Origin: Paracidovorax avenae ATCC 19860
Lineage (GTDB): Bacteria > Pseudomonadota > Gammaproteobacteria > Burkholderiales > Burkholderiaceae_C
DNA: 64,000 bases
Direction of reading: 5' to 3'
Assembly (NCBI RefSeq): GCF_000176855.2
Contig: NC_015138.1
Coordinates: 2,046,001-2,110,000, forward strand
In this document: one piece after another, positions 42,643-51,105 of the stretch
How the letters are laid out: each line of letters begins with the position of its first letter
Numbering within the stretch: position 1 is the first letter of the stretch
Notes under the pieces: model-generated
What the model was told of the DNA's origin: nothing
Seen by the model: only the letters and a program-made list of their open reading frames with translations
Databases searched by the model: none
Position numbers and translations under genes: made by a program

Positions 42643-43038
42643 ATGAACGAGAAATCGCACGTTTCGCTGGAACAACACGTCTGCCTGGTCTGTGGCAGCG
42701 CGTTCGAGACCGGCTCCCTCCTGCTGGACAAGCGCCTGCGCGCCAGCATGGAGCGCCACACGAGGACGGGCTGGGGGCTGTGTCCCGAGCACCGGAAGTT
42801 CGCCGACGATGGCTTCATCGCGTTGATCGAGTGTGACCCTGAGCGCAGCGCGTTGGCGACCAATGCAGAGCGCCTGAAGCCGGAGCATGCGTACCGGACG
42901 GGGCACGTTGCGCATCTGCGGCGAGAGGTGTTCGCGAAGCTGTTCGATGTGCCCTTGGAATCCTGCCAGGACTGCGTGTTCGTCGAGGTCGGGCTGATCG
43001 ATCAGTTGGAGTCGCTGCTGAAGCGCGAGGCCACCTGA
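42643..43038 (+). CDS. ICE-associated hypothetical protein (LDKRLRASMERHTRTG family)
   Basis: This 131-residue protein has two cysteine pairs suggesting a zinc ribbon: CLVCGSAFETGS near the start, then a Cys in GLCPEHRK. The core LDKRLRASMERHTRTGWGLC and the block AYRTGHVAHLRREVFAKLFD match, as far as I recall, a short conserved protein of integrative conjugative elements in Beta- and Gammaproteobacteria; no role is established. It is followed by a strong terminator. If the recollection is right, the right-hand part of the island derives from an ICE rather than a phage. Confidence 0.6.
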   Translation: MNEKSHVSLEQHVCLVCGSAFETGSLLLDKRLRASMERHTRTGWGLCPEHRKFADDGFIALIECDPERSALATNAERLKPEHAYRTGHVAHLRREVFAKLFDVPLESCQDCVFVEVGLIDQLESLLKREAT

Positions 43039-43049
43039 TCTAAGTCATG

Positions 43050-43084
43050 GGCGCTGCCTGCCGTGAGGCGGGCGGCGCCTTTTT
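43050..43084 (+). terminator. strong intrinsic terminator
   Basis: GGCGC at 43050-43054 through GCC pairs with the sequence up to 43079: a 13-base-pair stem with two G-T pairs, a GTGA (GNRA-type) loop at 43063-43066 and TTTTT at 43080-43084. It lies 11 bases behind the stop of the small ICE-type gene. Confidence 0.8.
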
Positions 43085-43229
43085 CGCAGACGTGCGGTGA
43101 ATGGCAAAATGGGCACTGCGCGCACTGCAGATGGCTTGCTCAAGCGCGAAGTTCCCGGCACGTGCTAGGTGGTCTGTCGTCGGTGCGTGCAAGCTTGCGC
43201 GAGACGCTGACGGCAGAAGTTGCCGACGG

Positions 43230-44447
43230 CTATAGGCGGTACAAGCTCCCGACGCCGTTCCCAGACATCTCGTCGGTGCAATTGGCCATTGGCAAACCCT
43301 GCGACCATCCAGCCGCCATCGCTTGCGCGTCACGCAATGGAACGGACGCCTTGGCGCGCTCATTGCGAATGCGGCAGGTTTCGGGGTCCTGGGCAAAAAG
43401 GCCGCGCGCGAACATTCGGCCCTGCTCCGCCAGTTTGGTGGTCTTTGGACCGCGCACCGTGGCGAAGCGCGTCAGTGCTTCATCCAGGCCGCCGTTGGCC
43501 CCATCGAGGCATCTTGCCAGATGCCAAGCGTCTTCCAACGCCTGACAGGCGCCTTGACCCGAGGTCGGCAGTGGCGCGTGCGCCGCGTCTCCGACGAGCA
43601 GCACATTGGCTCGGCTCCAGGTTTGCAGCGGCTCCACGTCATGCACGGCAATCAGCTGGATGGAGTGCGCCGGCGTGGCTTCGATGAGGCGGGCGATAGG
43701 ATCGGGCCATTCCCCAAACAGGTCCATCACCTCTTTATGCATGTCCGCTGCGGGCGTCGCGCCAGGCAATGGCCGCGCCTGCGCGGCCGCCCAGTACACC
43801 AAATCTGTCCGGATCGGGACGCAACCGAAACGATCGCCAGACCCCCAGTAGTCCTGAATGGCGATGTCGCTCACCAACGGGCCATTCCCTTGTGCAACAC
43901 CGATCCAGTTCACAAACCCCTGGTAGATGGGGGTGTTGTCACCTGCGACGAACCTGCGCGCCACCGAGTCCATGCGGCCATCCGCACCAATGAGCAGATC
44001 CGGACAGATACTCTTCCCGTTCTCGAACCTCGCCACGGCCTTATGGCCGGCATCCAGGTCAATCGCTACCGCCCGATGTCCGAACTCCACCTGGATACCC
44101 GCGCGTGCCACGTGGTCGAGGAGTACCGACTGCAAGTCCCGACGCAGGATCGTATGGGTTGGGTAGCCCATGAGCTGGTCCAGCATCGTGATGTCCAGAC
44201 CTCCCAGCGAGGTCCCCGTTGCGTCTTTGCGGTGCACTGACAACGGCCGACCGCCCACCGCCCCGACATCCTCCAACAGCCCCAGCTCTTGCAGCACAAA
44301 GCCAGCGTTGGGCCAAAGCGTTACGCCAGCTCCCATGGTCGCCGGCGCGTTCCGACGTTCATAGACGCGGAGGGTGTGCCCCTGCTTGTGCAGAGCAAGG
44401 GCCACGCTCAAGCCTGCGATTCCGCCACCAAGTATTCCGATTTCCAT
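43230..44447 (-). CDS. FAD-dependent aromatic monooxygenase
   Basis: This 405-residue flavoprotein has the class A monooxygenase pattern: the N-terminal Rossmann loop GILGGGIAGLSVALALHKQG, GADGRMDSVARR (the DG motif) and LLVGDAAHAPLPTSGQGACQ (the GD motif), followed by the FAD-binding helix ALEDAWHLARCL. It resembles salicylate or kynurenine hydroxylase-like enzymes that use NAD(P)H and an aromatic substrate. The substrate is unknown. It is divergent from a LysR regulator with 137 bases between the coding regions, so the pair is probably a regulator with its single target. The right end of the island may be either side of it. Confidence 0.85.
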   Translation of the reverse strand: MEIGILGGGIAGLSVALALHKQGHTLRVYERRNAPATMGAGVTLWPNAGFVLQELGLLEDVGAVGGRPLSVHRKDATGTSLGGLDITMLDQLMGYPTHTILRRDLQSVLLDHVARAGIQVEFGHRAVAIDLDAGHKAVARFENGKSICPDLLIGADGRMDSVARRFVAGDNTPIYQGFVNWIGVAQGNGPLVSDIAIQDYWGSGDRFGCVPIRTDLVYWAAAQARPLPGATPAADMHKEVMDLFGEWPDPIARLIEATPAHSIQLIAVHDVEPLQTWSRANVLLVGDAAHAPLPTSGQGACQALEDAWHLARCLDGANGGLDEALTRFATVRGPKTTKLAEQGRMFARGLFAQDPETCRIRNERAKASVPLRDAQAMAAGWSQGLPMANCTDEMSGNGVGSLYRL

Positions 44448-44538
44448 CCCGATGCATCCCTATTCAATGAGTCCAGGTACGCCGTTGAGGGGCGTCCATT
44501 GGACGGGAGTGCATCCTAGACTCCGCCATCTTGGAGAA

Positions 44539-44552
44539 CTAGCATGCGCTAG
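44539..44552. promoter_or_regulatory. palindromic operator-like site between FAD monooxygenase and LysR
   Basis: CTAGC at 44539-44543 and GCTAG at 44548-44552 flank ATGC. A second short palindrome, GTCCA-T-TGGAC, lies at 44494-44504. Both are in the region shared by the divergent promoters and could be LysR-bound sites; this is only positional evidence. Confidence 0.4.
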
Positions 44553-44584
44553 CGGCCTACTTTGATACCTTGAATGGGATAATT

Positions 44585-45532
44585 GTGCGCAACAACCTCG
44601 ACCTGAATACCGTCCGTGTCTACGTGGCCGTCGTAGACGAGCAGAGCTTTTCCGGGGCGGGGCGCCTGCTAGCCCTGCCATCGTCCAACGTCAGCCGCCA
44701 CGTTGCGGCGCTGGAGCGCAGGCTGGGCGTTCGCTTGCTGGAACGCAGCACTCGCCATCTGCGCATGACGGAGGCCGGGAGGCTGGTTTACGAGCGTGCC
44801 AAACCGCTACTCGACGCCTTGCTCTCCACAGAGGAGGAACTCGGCGCGGTGCAGCGCGAATTGAAGGGGCCTCTCAGGATGTGCATGCCAAACGAAGCGC
44901 CCAGGTTGCTCGCTCCTATCCTCGCCGAATTCTGCAGTCTGCATCCAGGCATTGAATTGGAGTGCGACACACGCATGGCAGGCCTGGAAGTGCTGCGGGA
45001 AGACATGGACCTCTCCATCGTCTTCCACCGGGGACGTCAAGATGACAGTGCGTTCATCACCCGCGAACTCGCGACATTGCCAAGCATTGTGGTCGCCGCG
45101 CCCGCACTGCTCGCTCAAACGGGGATCCCACGCCAGGTGCGCGAACTCAAGTCCTTGCCGTGCATTACCACCATGAGCGCACTGAAGGGCCAGCCCTGGC
45201 AGTTTCTCGACGCGGCGGGCGAGATCGTGAAGGTGCCTGTGCGTAGCCGCTACCGTGTTAACAGCGGGGAGCTGGCGGTAGCGGGAGCGCGCCAGGGACT
45301 GGGCTTCGCAATAGTTGCAGCCCACCCGTGCCAAGACGATCTTGCCGCGGGCCGGTTGCAGGAAGTCCAGTTGGATCTGAGCCCTGCGCCGCTGCAATTG
45401 CTTGGTGCCTACAGTCACCGTCATTCTGTCACTGCGCGGGTTCGTGCTTTGTTGGAGTTCATCCAGGAGCAGTTGCAGCGGCGCGGCGCAATTCAAGTTC
45501 AGGGCCAACTCGCAACATCAAGTCTTCCTTGA
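44585..45532 (+). CDS. LysR-family transcriptional regulator
   Basis: This regulator is about 315 residues. The start is taken as GTG at 44585, giving RNNLDLNTVRVYVAVVDEQS; a TTG at 44570 is possible. The winged helix-turn-helix has FSGAGRLLALPSSNVSRHVA and LERRLGVRLLERSTRHLRMT. The effector domain starts near residue 90 (GPLRMCMPNEAPRLLAPILA). The FAD monooxygenase gene is divergent and the most likely target; an aromatic compound is a reasonable inducer. It is convergent with the efflux operon beyond 45634. Confidence 0.9.
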   Translation: MRNNLDLNTVRVYVAVVDEQSFSGAGRLLALPSSNVSRHVAALERRLGVRLLERSTRHLRMTEAGRLVYERAKPLLDALLSTEEELGAVQRELKGPLRMCMPNEAPRLLAPILAEFCSLHPGIELECDTRMAGLEVLREDMDLSIVFHRGRQDDSAFITRELATLPSIVVAAPALLAQTGIPRQVRELKSLPCITTMSALKGQPWQFLDAAGEIVKVPVRSRYRVNSGELAVAGARQGLGFAIVAAHPCQDDLAAGRLQEVQLDLSPAPLQLLGAYSHRHSVTARVRALLEFIQEQLQRRGAIQVQGQLATSSLP

Positions 45533-45633
45533 GGGGGGCGCTCTCCCAAGTCTGACTTTAGCCCGCAGCCATATGCCGTCAAGGCGCGTCAGGCCATGTC
45601 CTCCGCTGCGTCTGGGTGACTGCGATTCCGGCC

Positions 45634-47157
45634 TCACTCCCACCCCCCACCCAGCGCCATGAACACCGCCACCTGCTCTTGCGCCACCCGCGCCTGCGCG
45701 GCCGCGAGGCTGGCCTCCGCCGTGGCCAGCGAGCGCTGCGCATCTAGCGCATCGAGGTACGCGCTGCGGCCGCCCACGTAGAGGCGCTGGGCCTGCCGGG
45801 CCACCTGGGCGCTGTCGTCCCGGGCGCGCTTCAGTGCCTCCACGCTGATCAGCTCCTGCCGGTAGGCCGACAGCGCAGTCTCTGTCTCGCGCAGCGCCTG
45901 CAGCACGGCGCCGTCGAAGCTTGCCAGGGCCATGCGGGTGCCAGCCTCGGCGCCGGCGATGCGCGCGCGGACGGCACCCGTGTTGGGCAGGCTCCAGCGG
46001 ATCAGGGGCCCGATGTTCCAGGCGAAGGTGTCGCGGCCCAGGAAGTCGCCGGCCGGCCCGGTCGAGCTGGCCGACAGGCCCAGCGACACCTTGGGGTAGA
46101 GCTGCGCGGTGGCCACGCCGATGCGGGCGGTGGCGGCGGCCAGTTGCCGCTCGCTGCGTCGCAGGTCGGGCCGCCTGCGCAGCAGCGCTGCCCCGTCGCC
46201 CACCGGCAGCGCGCCGGCCACCTGCGGCACGGCGGCGCACTGCTGCACCGCGGCCGGCAGCGCACCCGGCGTGCGGCCCAGCCAGGCCGCCAGCTGGTAC
46301 AGCGCGGCCTGGCGCTGCGCTTGCAGCGCGGGGGGCGAGGCTTCCAACTGGGCGAGCAGCGCGCGCGAACGTGCCAGGTCGGTGGCACCGGCGCGGCCTG
46401 CGTCGTGCAGCAGCTGCACCACACCCAATTGCTCCTTCTGCAAGCTGACGGAGGATTCGGCCACCTTCAGTTGCTGGCCCGTGGCGCAGGCCAGGGCATA
46501 GGCGCGTGCGGTGCCCGCGGCCACGTTCACGCGGGCCAGGTCGAGCGCGGCCGCCGCGCCCGAGAAGTCGGCTTGCGCCGCTTCGGCCGCACGCCGCAGT
46601 TCGCCCACCACATCGACCTGGTAGGAAAGGCCCGCTTCCACGCTGTAGGCGAACTGGTTGGAGGGGCTGAGGCCGGGTGCCAGTTCAGACAGGCCCGAGA
46701 CGTGGCCGAAGCCCGGGCCGCCGGAGAGCGACAGTTGCGGCTGTTCGGCGGCGCGCACCTGGGCCAGTGCGGCCTGCTGCAGTTCCAGGTTGGCGGCGGC
46801 GACGCGCAGGTCGGTGTTGTGCGCCAGCGCCTCCTGCACCAGGGCGTCGAGGGTCGGGTCGCGGAACAGGTGCCACCAGCGCGGCGGGAGGGGATCGGTG
46901 GAGAGGGCTGCATCGGCGCCGGGTGCGTTCGACCGGGCCTGCGCCTGCGTTTCCTGGAACGGGCCAGCCGCGGCCGGATCACGCATGGCCGCCTCGGCGG
47001 GTACGTGGTAGTCGGGCCCGACGGCCAGGCTTCCGCAACCGGCCAGGAGCAGTGCGGTGAGCAGCGACGTGGCCCGGCGGGCGAGGCCTGCAGCGAGGAG
47101 CGGCACAGCGCGCTGGACAAGGCCAGCGGAGCGGGGCAGGGCGGCGCGGCGTCTCAT
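45634..47157 (-). CDS. RND/AaeB-type outer-membrane efflux factor (NodT family)
   Basis: This 507-residue outer-membrane factor is a TolC-like lipoprotein of the NodT family. The signal ends in LLLAGCGSLAVGPDYHVP with the lipidated Cys in AGCGS. The two repeats of the alpha-barrel are visible (ALAHNTDLRVAAANLELQQA, then LQKEQLGVVQLLHDAGRAGA), with AVGPDYHVP and the ending YVGGRSAYLDALDAQRSLAT. The start at 47157 overlaps the stop of the adaptor gene by ATGA. It is the last gene of the exporter operon and would span the outer membrane as a trimer. Confidence 0.93.
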   Translation of the reverse strand: MRRRAALPRSAGLVQRAVPLLAAGLARRATSLLTALLLAGCGSLAVGPDYHVPAEAAMRDPAAAGPFQETQAQARSNAPGADAALSTDPLPPRWWHLFRDPTLDALVQEALAHNTDLRVAAANLELQQAALAQVRAAEQPQLSLSGGPGFGHVSGLSELAPGLSPSNQFAYSVEAGLSYQVDVVGELRRAAEAAQADFSGAAAALDLARVNVAAGTARAYALACATGQQLKVAESSVSLQKEQLGVVQLLHDAGRAGATDLARSRALLAQLEASPPALQAQRQAALYQLAAWLGRTPGALPAAVQQCAAVPQVAGALPVGDGAALLRRRPDLRRSERQLAAATARIGVATAQLYPKVSLGLSASSTGPAGDFLGRDTFAWNIGPLIRWSLPNTGAVRARIAGAEAGTRMALASFDGAVLQALRETETALSAYRQELISVEALKRARDDSAQVARQAQRLYVGGRSAYLDALDAQRSLATAEASLAAAQARVAQEQVAVFMALGGGWE

Positions 47158-48068
47158 GTCCGGCCTCCCGGAGCCACTACTTCGACCAGCACGGTCTGGC
47201 CGGCCACGAGTCCGGCTGCGTCCGGCTGCGCATCCAGTTGCACCCGCACCGGCACCCGCTGCGCGAGGCGCACCCAGTTGAAGGTGGGGCTGACGCTGGG
47301 CAGCAGGTTGGCGCCGGTGGAGCGGTCGCGGTCGGCGATGCCGGCGGCGATGCTCTGCACCGAGCCGGACAGCGCCACGCGGCTGCCCATGGGCGTGACC
47401 CGCACGGCATCGCCGGGATGGATGCGCGCCAGCTTGGTCTCCTCGAAATAGCCTTCGACGTAGAAGGAGCCGCGATCGACGATGGCCATGGCGCCGCGGC
47501 CGGCGGCGGCGTAGGCGCCCGTGCGCAGGTCGAGGTTGGTGACCCAGCCATCCACCGGCGCGCGCACCGTGGCGCGTTGCAGGTTGAGTTCGGCCGTGCG
47601 CAGATCGACCTCGGCACGGGCCAGCGCGGCGGCGGCGGCTTCCACGCGCGCCCGGGTCTGCTCGCGCGCCTCGCGCGGCACCAGGTCCGACAGGCTGTCG
47701 TTGCGGGCGTCCTCGCGGCGCGCCTGCGCCAGGGTGGCCTGGGCCGACTGCACGCCGGCGCGCGCCTGCTGCACGGCGAGCGAAAAGCGCGCGGGGTCGA
47801 TCTCGAACAGCACCTGGCCCGCCTTGACGGCCTGGTTGTCCTGCACCTGCACCGCGTGCACCAGCCCCGAGACGTCGGGGGCCACCTGCACGACGTTGGC
47901 GCGTACGCGGCCGTCGCGGGTCCAGGGCGCGAGTTCGTAGTGGTCCCACAGGCGCAGTGCGGCCCACGCAGCCAGGGCCACCATGCCGAGCGTCAGCAGC
48001 ACGCGGGCCAGTTGCACAGCGAAGGCGCGGGTGCGCGTCGCGATCGGTTTTGTCGTTGTCGAGGTCAT
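47154..48068 (-). CDS. HlyD/EmrA-type periplasmic adaptor
   Basis: This 304-residue adaptor is of the AaeA type. One N-terminal transmembrane helix (LLTLGMVALAAWAALRLW, about 24-41) is followed by APWTRDGRVRANVVQVAPDV, the lipoyl half-motif VQDNQAVKAGQVLFEIDPAR, a coiled-coil hairpin to about residue 160, and APVDGWVTNLDLRTGAY as the second lipoyl half. It links the FUSC inner-membrane pump with the outer-membrane factor encoded next. Both ends of the gene overlap neighbours by ATGA, so the products are made together. Confidence 0.93.
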   Translation of the reverse strand: MTSTTTKPIATRTRAFAVQLARVLLTLGMVALAAWAALRLWDHYELAPWTRDGRVRANVVQVAPDVSGLVHAVQVQDNQAVKAGQVLFEIDPARFSLAVQQARAGVQSAQATLAQARREDARNDSLSDLVPREAREQTRARVEAAAAALARAEVDLRTAELNLQRATVRAPVDGWVTNLDLRTGAYAAAGRGAMAIVDRGSFYVEGYFEETKLARIHPGDAVRVTPMGSRVALSGSVQSIAAGIADRDRSTGANLLPSVSPTFNWVRLAQRVPVRVQLDAQPDAAGLVAGQTVLVEVVAPGGRT

Positions 48069-48283
48069 GGGAAGAAGAGTCCTCCCGGCGCGGTAAGCCG
48101 GGTGAGCAGGAACAGGATCAGCACGTAGATCGCCGTGTCGAACAGGGCGGCATGCCATACCCACCGGTAGACACCCAGGCTGCCCAGCAGGCGGCGCGCG
48201 CCCCAGCACAGGGCCCAGGCCACGATGGCCAGCAGCAGCAGCCAGGGCACATACACGCCATAGAACGTTGCTTCGCCGGTCAT
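48065..48283 (-). CDS. DUF1656 small membrane protein (AaeX-like)
   Basis: This 72-residue protein has two transmembrane helices (YVPWLLLLAIVAWALCWGA and FDTAIYVLILFLLTRL). DUF1656 proteins, including AaeX, are regularly encoded between a FUSC exporter and an HlyD adaptor, as here; their role is not known. The start overlaps the FUSC stop, and the stop overlaps the adaptor start, each by ATGA (48280-48283 and 48065-48068). Confidence 0.9.
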   Translation of the reverse strand: MTGEATFYGVYVPWLLLLAIVAWALCWGARRLLGSLGVYRWVWHAALFDTAIYVLILFLLTRLTAPGGLFFP

Positions 48284-50466
48284 GCCATGGCCTCCTGCGT
48301 GGGACTGGGGGCAGCCGGCCAGGGCCGCGAGGGAAACAGGTTGCGGCGCAGGCCCACCAGGGCGGCGAGCACACGGCGGCGCTCGTGGATGTGGTCGGTG
48401 TCGGTGCTGCTGGCCGGGCAGGGCTGCGTGGCCGGTGCCGCAGGCAGCAGAGCCTGCAGCGCCTCGTCGATGCGCTCGGCGAGCAGGGGTTGCGCCTGCG
48501 CGGCCTGCTCGGTGGTGGACCGTGCCGGATGTTCGCGGAACAGCCGTGCCACCTGCGCCAGGATGTCCGGCCCCAGCCGGCCCGGCAGCAGCGCGGCATG
48601 GCGGCGCAACGCGTGCAGGTCGGTGCCGATGCGCAGGTCCACCAGCGCATCGTCGGCATTCACGCCCGCCACCGTGCCGCCGGCCTGGGCGATGCGCGGT
48701 GCCAGCAGGCCGATGCGATCGAGCACGCGGGCCGCGTGCAGGCGGGCCTGGGCGGGGTCGGCATTGCGGGGCAGTTGCCCCAGTTCGCGCCAGGTGCGGC
48801 GCTGGATGCGGCGGGCGCTCCATTCGGCGCTCACGGAACGCATCAGCGCCGTGACCACCGCGGCGGCGGCCCCGCCCAGCACCTGGCCGACCGAGCCGTT
48901 GACGAAATTGGCGAAGTCCGCCTGGCCGGTGTCGTGCAGCGACAGGGTGCCGATCACGCCCGACAGCAGCAGCCCCATGGCCATCAGCGTGGTGGCGGGC
49001 CGCGCCATGTAGGCGCCCAGCACCAGGAAGACCGGCGCGCACACCACGGCCAGCGTGGGCAGGTCCACCACCAGCGGCATCAGCACCAGCACGTAGAGCA
49101 CGCCCAGCGGCAGCGACAGCAGCAGCGCCTTGAGGAACGAGTAGATCGCCGGCACGGGGTCGTCCATGCCGGCGAAGAAGGAGGAGAAGACCGCCGCCAT
49201 CATGGGCATGGCTGCGCCGCCGGACCAGCCGGTGAGGATCCAGAAGGCCGAGCACAGGCAGATCGCCACGGCTGCTGCCACGGCCGACCACGCGGCCATC
49301 CCCACATCGCGGTGCAGCACGTCGCGCGCTGCAGGCACCGCCCTCCGGTGGCCGGGCACCGACAGCGGCTGCTGGCGGCCGGCCAGGCCGGCGTCGATGT
49401 GGTCCCGCAGTTGCACGCAGGCGGCCCAGGCATCGATCAGCTCTTCCAGGCGCACGGCCAGGCCCGTGCTCAGTGCCAGGGACCAGCCATCCGCGGAGGG
49501 CGGTGCGCCATCGGCCAGCGCACGGGCCGCCGAGCGCAATTCGGCCACGTCGGCGGCGGCGAGGGGGAGGCCGGCATGGCCCGGTGCCGCGCGGCCACTG
49601 TCGGCGAGGCGTGCGAGCACCCGGCCCACCGTGCGCTCCACGTCCGCCGGCAGGCGGCCATCGGCATCGCGCAGGGCGCGCAGCCGGTCGTCCACGGCGG
49701 AGGCGAAAGGCGTGAGCGCTGCCACTTCGTGCTGCAGCGCGCGGATGGCTTCCGCCGTCCACTTCAGGTGGCTGGTGTCGAAGGGCACGTGCGTGGCCAT
49801 CACGCGCAATTGGGAGATGTCGCCCGCCAGCTTGCGCCGGGCGGCCTGCTGCGTGGACGTGGCCGGCCGGCCACCCTCGGAGGGGGCGGGCGGCTGCAGC
49901 ATGGCGCGCAGCCACGCGCCGGCATCGGCCAGGGTGCGGTCCACCATGCCGACCAGCGTCGGGCCCATGCTCACCGGCCACACCAGGCTGTGCACCAGCC
50001 CGGCGCAGACGATGCCGATGCCGATCTCCTGTACGCGTGCAGACGCCGTCTCGAAGATGCCCGCGGGCGCACTCACGGCCGGAAAGCCGATCAGCGCCGC
50101 CGAATAGCCGGCCAGCATGAAGAGGTAGGAGCGTGGCGTGCGGTCGAGCAGCGAGACGAACAGGCACAGCGCCACCCACAGCGCCAGCGCCAGCGTGAGC
50201 AGCTCGGGCGCATCGACCAGTGCCGGCACCATCATCAGCGTGGCGGCGCAGCCCAGCAGCGTGCCGCCCAGGCGGAACACGGCCTTGGACCGTACGGCGC
50301 CCGCCAGCGGGTTGGCCACGATGTAGGCGGTCATCAGTGCCCAGAAGGGCCGCGGCAGGCCGGCCCAGCTTGCGACGGCCATGGCCAGCATGGCGGCGGC
50401 GAAGCATTTCGCGGAAAAGAGCATTTCGGCCGGGCTGAAGCGCGGCAGCAGGCGGGGCAGTGGCAC
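48280..50466 (-). CDS. FUSC-family aromatic-acid/fusaric acid exporter (AaeB-like)
   Basis: This inner-membrane exporter is about 728 residues from a GTG at 50466, one base after the MarR stop; longer in-frame sequence to 50547 overlaps the MarR gene and is discounted. It has two halves, each with a membrane bundle (FWALMTAYIVANPLAGAVRS, then AMLAMAVASWAGLP near the start, and YMARPATTLMAMGLLLSGVI later) and a soluble domain between. FUSC pumps export hydroxylated aromatic carboxylic acids or fusaric acid. The complete operon with MarR, DUF1656, adaptor and outer-membrane factor supports this; plant phenolics are plausible substrates for an Acidovorax-like organism. Confidence 0.92.
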   Translation of the reverse strand: MPLPRLLPRFSPAEMLFSAKCFAAAMLAMAVASWAGLPRPFWALMTAYIVANPLAGAVRSKAVFRLGGTLLGCAATLMMVPALVDAPELLTLALALWVALCLFVSLLDRTPRSYLFMLAGYSAALIGFPAVSAPAGIFETASARVQEIGIGIVCAGLVHSLVWPVSMGPTLVGMVDRTLADAGAWLRAMLQPPAPSEGGRPATSTQQAARRKLAGDISQLRVMATHVPFDTSHLKWTAEAIRALQHEVAALTPFASAVDDRLRALRDADGRLPADVERTVGRVLARLADSGRAAPGHAGLPLAAADVAELRSAARALADGAPPSADGWSLALSTGLAVRLEELIDAWAACVQLRDHIDAGLAGRQQPLSVPGHRRAVPAARDVLHRDVGMAAWSAVAAAVAICLCSAFWILTGWSGGAAMPMMAAVFSSFFAGMDDPVPAIYSFLKALLLSLPLGVLYVLVLMPLVVDLPTLAVVCAPVFLVLGAYMARPATTLMAMGLLLSGVIGTLSLHDTGQADFANFVNGSVGQVLGGAAAAVVTALMRSVSAEWSARRIQRRTWRELGQLPRNADPAQARLHAARVLDRIGLLAPRIAQAGGTVAGVNADDALVDLRIGTDLHALRRHAALLPGRLGPDILAQVARLFREHPARSTTEQAAQAQPLLAERIDEALQALLPAAPATQPCPASSTDTDHIHERRRVLAALVGLRRNLFPSRPWPAAPSPTQEAMA

Positions 50467-50467
50467 G

Positions 50468-50968
50468 TCAGCCTTCCGTGGCGGCTCCGCCGCGGTCGGC
50501 CTTGCCCAGGCGCGTCCAGAGCGTTCCGAAGACGCGCAGGCATGCACGTACGTCTTCGGCCGGGATGTCCTGGAACAGCTCGGAGCGCAGGTCGTTCAGG
50601 GCTTCCTCGATGCGGGCGAGGATGGCTTTGCCGGCTTCGGTCAGGTGCAGCGTGCGCGCGCGGCGGTCGGCCGGATCGTCCCGGCGCTCGACGAGGCCTG
50701 CGGCGACCAACTGGTCCAGCGTGCGGATCAGCGTCGGCCCTTCGATGCCCAGCAGGTCGGCGATCACGCCCTGGCGGGTGCCGTCGCCCTGCCGGCCGAT
50801 GGTCACCACCGCCCAGCCGGCCGCCTGCGACACGCCCAGGTGCGCGACCGCCCGGTCGGCCGCGGCGCGGTAGGCGCGCTGCAGCAGGTTGAGCGTGAAG
50901 GTGAGGTTGCGCAGTTCCGCCGGATCGGCCGGAGCGGGGCGTGAGGCATCAGGTGGGGCGTCAGGCAT
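50468..50968 (-). CDS. MarR-family repressor of the efflux operon
   Basis: This 166-residue regulator has the MarR winged helix-turn-helix: LGVSQAAGWAVVTIGRQGDG, the recognition region IADLLGIEGPTLIRTLDQLV and the wing VERRDDPADRRARTLHLTEA. The C-terminal helix forms the dimer. It is the first gene of the operon and precedes the FUSC gene by one base. The palindrome TAGCTAGCTA lies 16 bases upstream of the start, so autorepression of the whole operon with relief by an aromatic ligand is likely. Confidence 0.92.
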   Translation of the reverse strand: MPDAPPDASRPAPADPAELRNLTFTLNLLQRAYRAAADRAVAHLGVSQAAGWAVVTIGRQGDGTRQGVIADLLGIEGPTLIRTLDQLVAAGLVERRDDPADRRARTLHLTEAGKAILARIEEALNDLRSELFQDIPAEDVRACLRVFGTLWTRLGKADRGGAATEG

Positions 50969-50983
50969 GGTTGGAAGTTTAGT

Positions 50984-50993
50984 TAGCTAGCTA
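50984..50993. promoter_or_regulatory. MarR operator-like palindrome
   Basis: TAGCTAGCTA at 50984-50993 is a perfect 10-base palindrome in the AT-rich leader TTTAGTTAGCTAGCTATCTT. It lies 16 bases before the MarR start codon, where repressor binding would block transcription or initiation. Confidence 0.6.
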
Positions 50994-51105
50994 TCTTTAT
51001 GTTTGGTGTTTCAGGTTTGACCTTTCATCCGTCTCGGGATTGGCCGGTGGCCAGCCCGCACGGCAGGTTGTCGGTAGGGCTGGCGTGATGGACCGGAGGT
51101 CGGCT

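Noticed and set aside
45634..45642. TCACTCCCA (reverse of the guaA end TGGGAGTGA) as right attachment site
   Set aside because: It is in the inverted orientation and part of the coding end of the efflux gene; attL and attR should be direct repeats.
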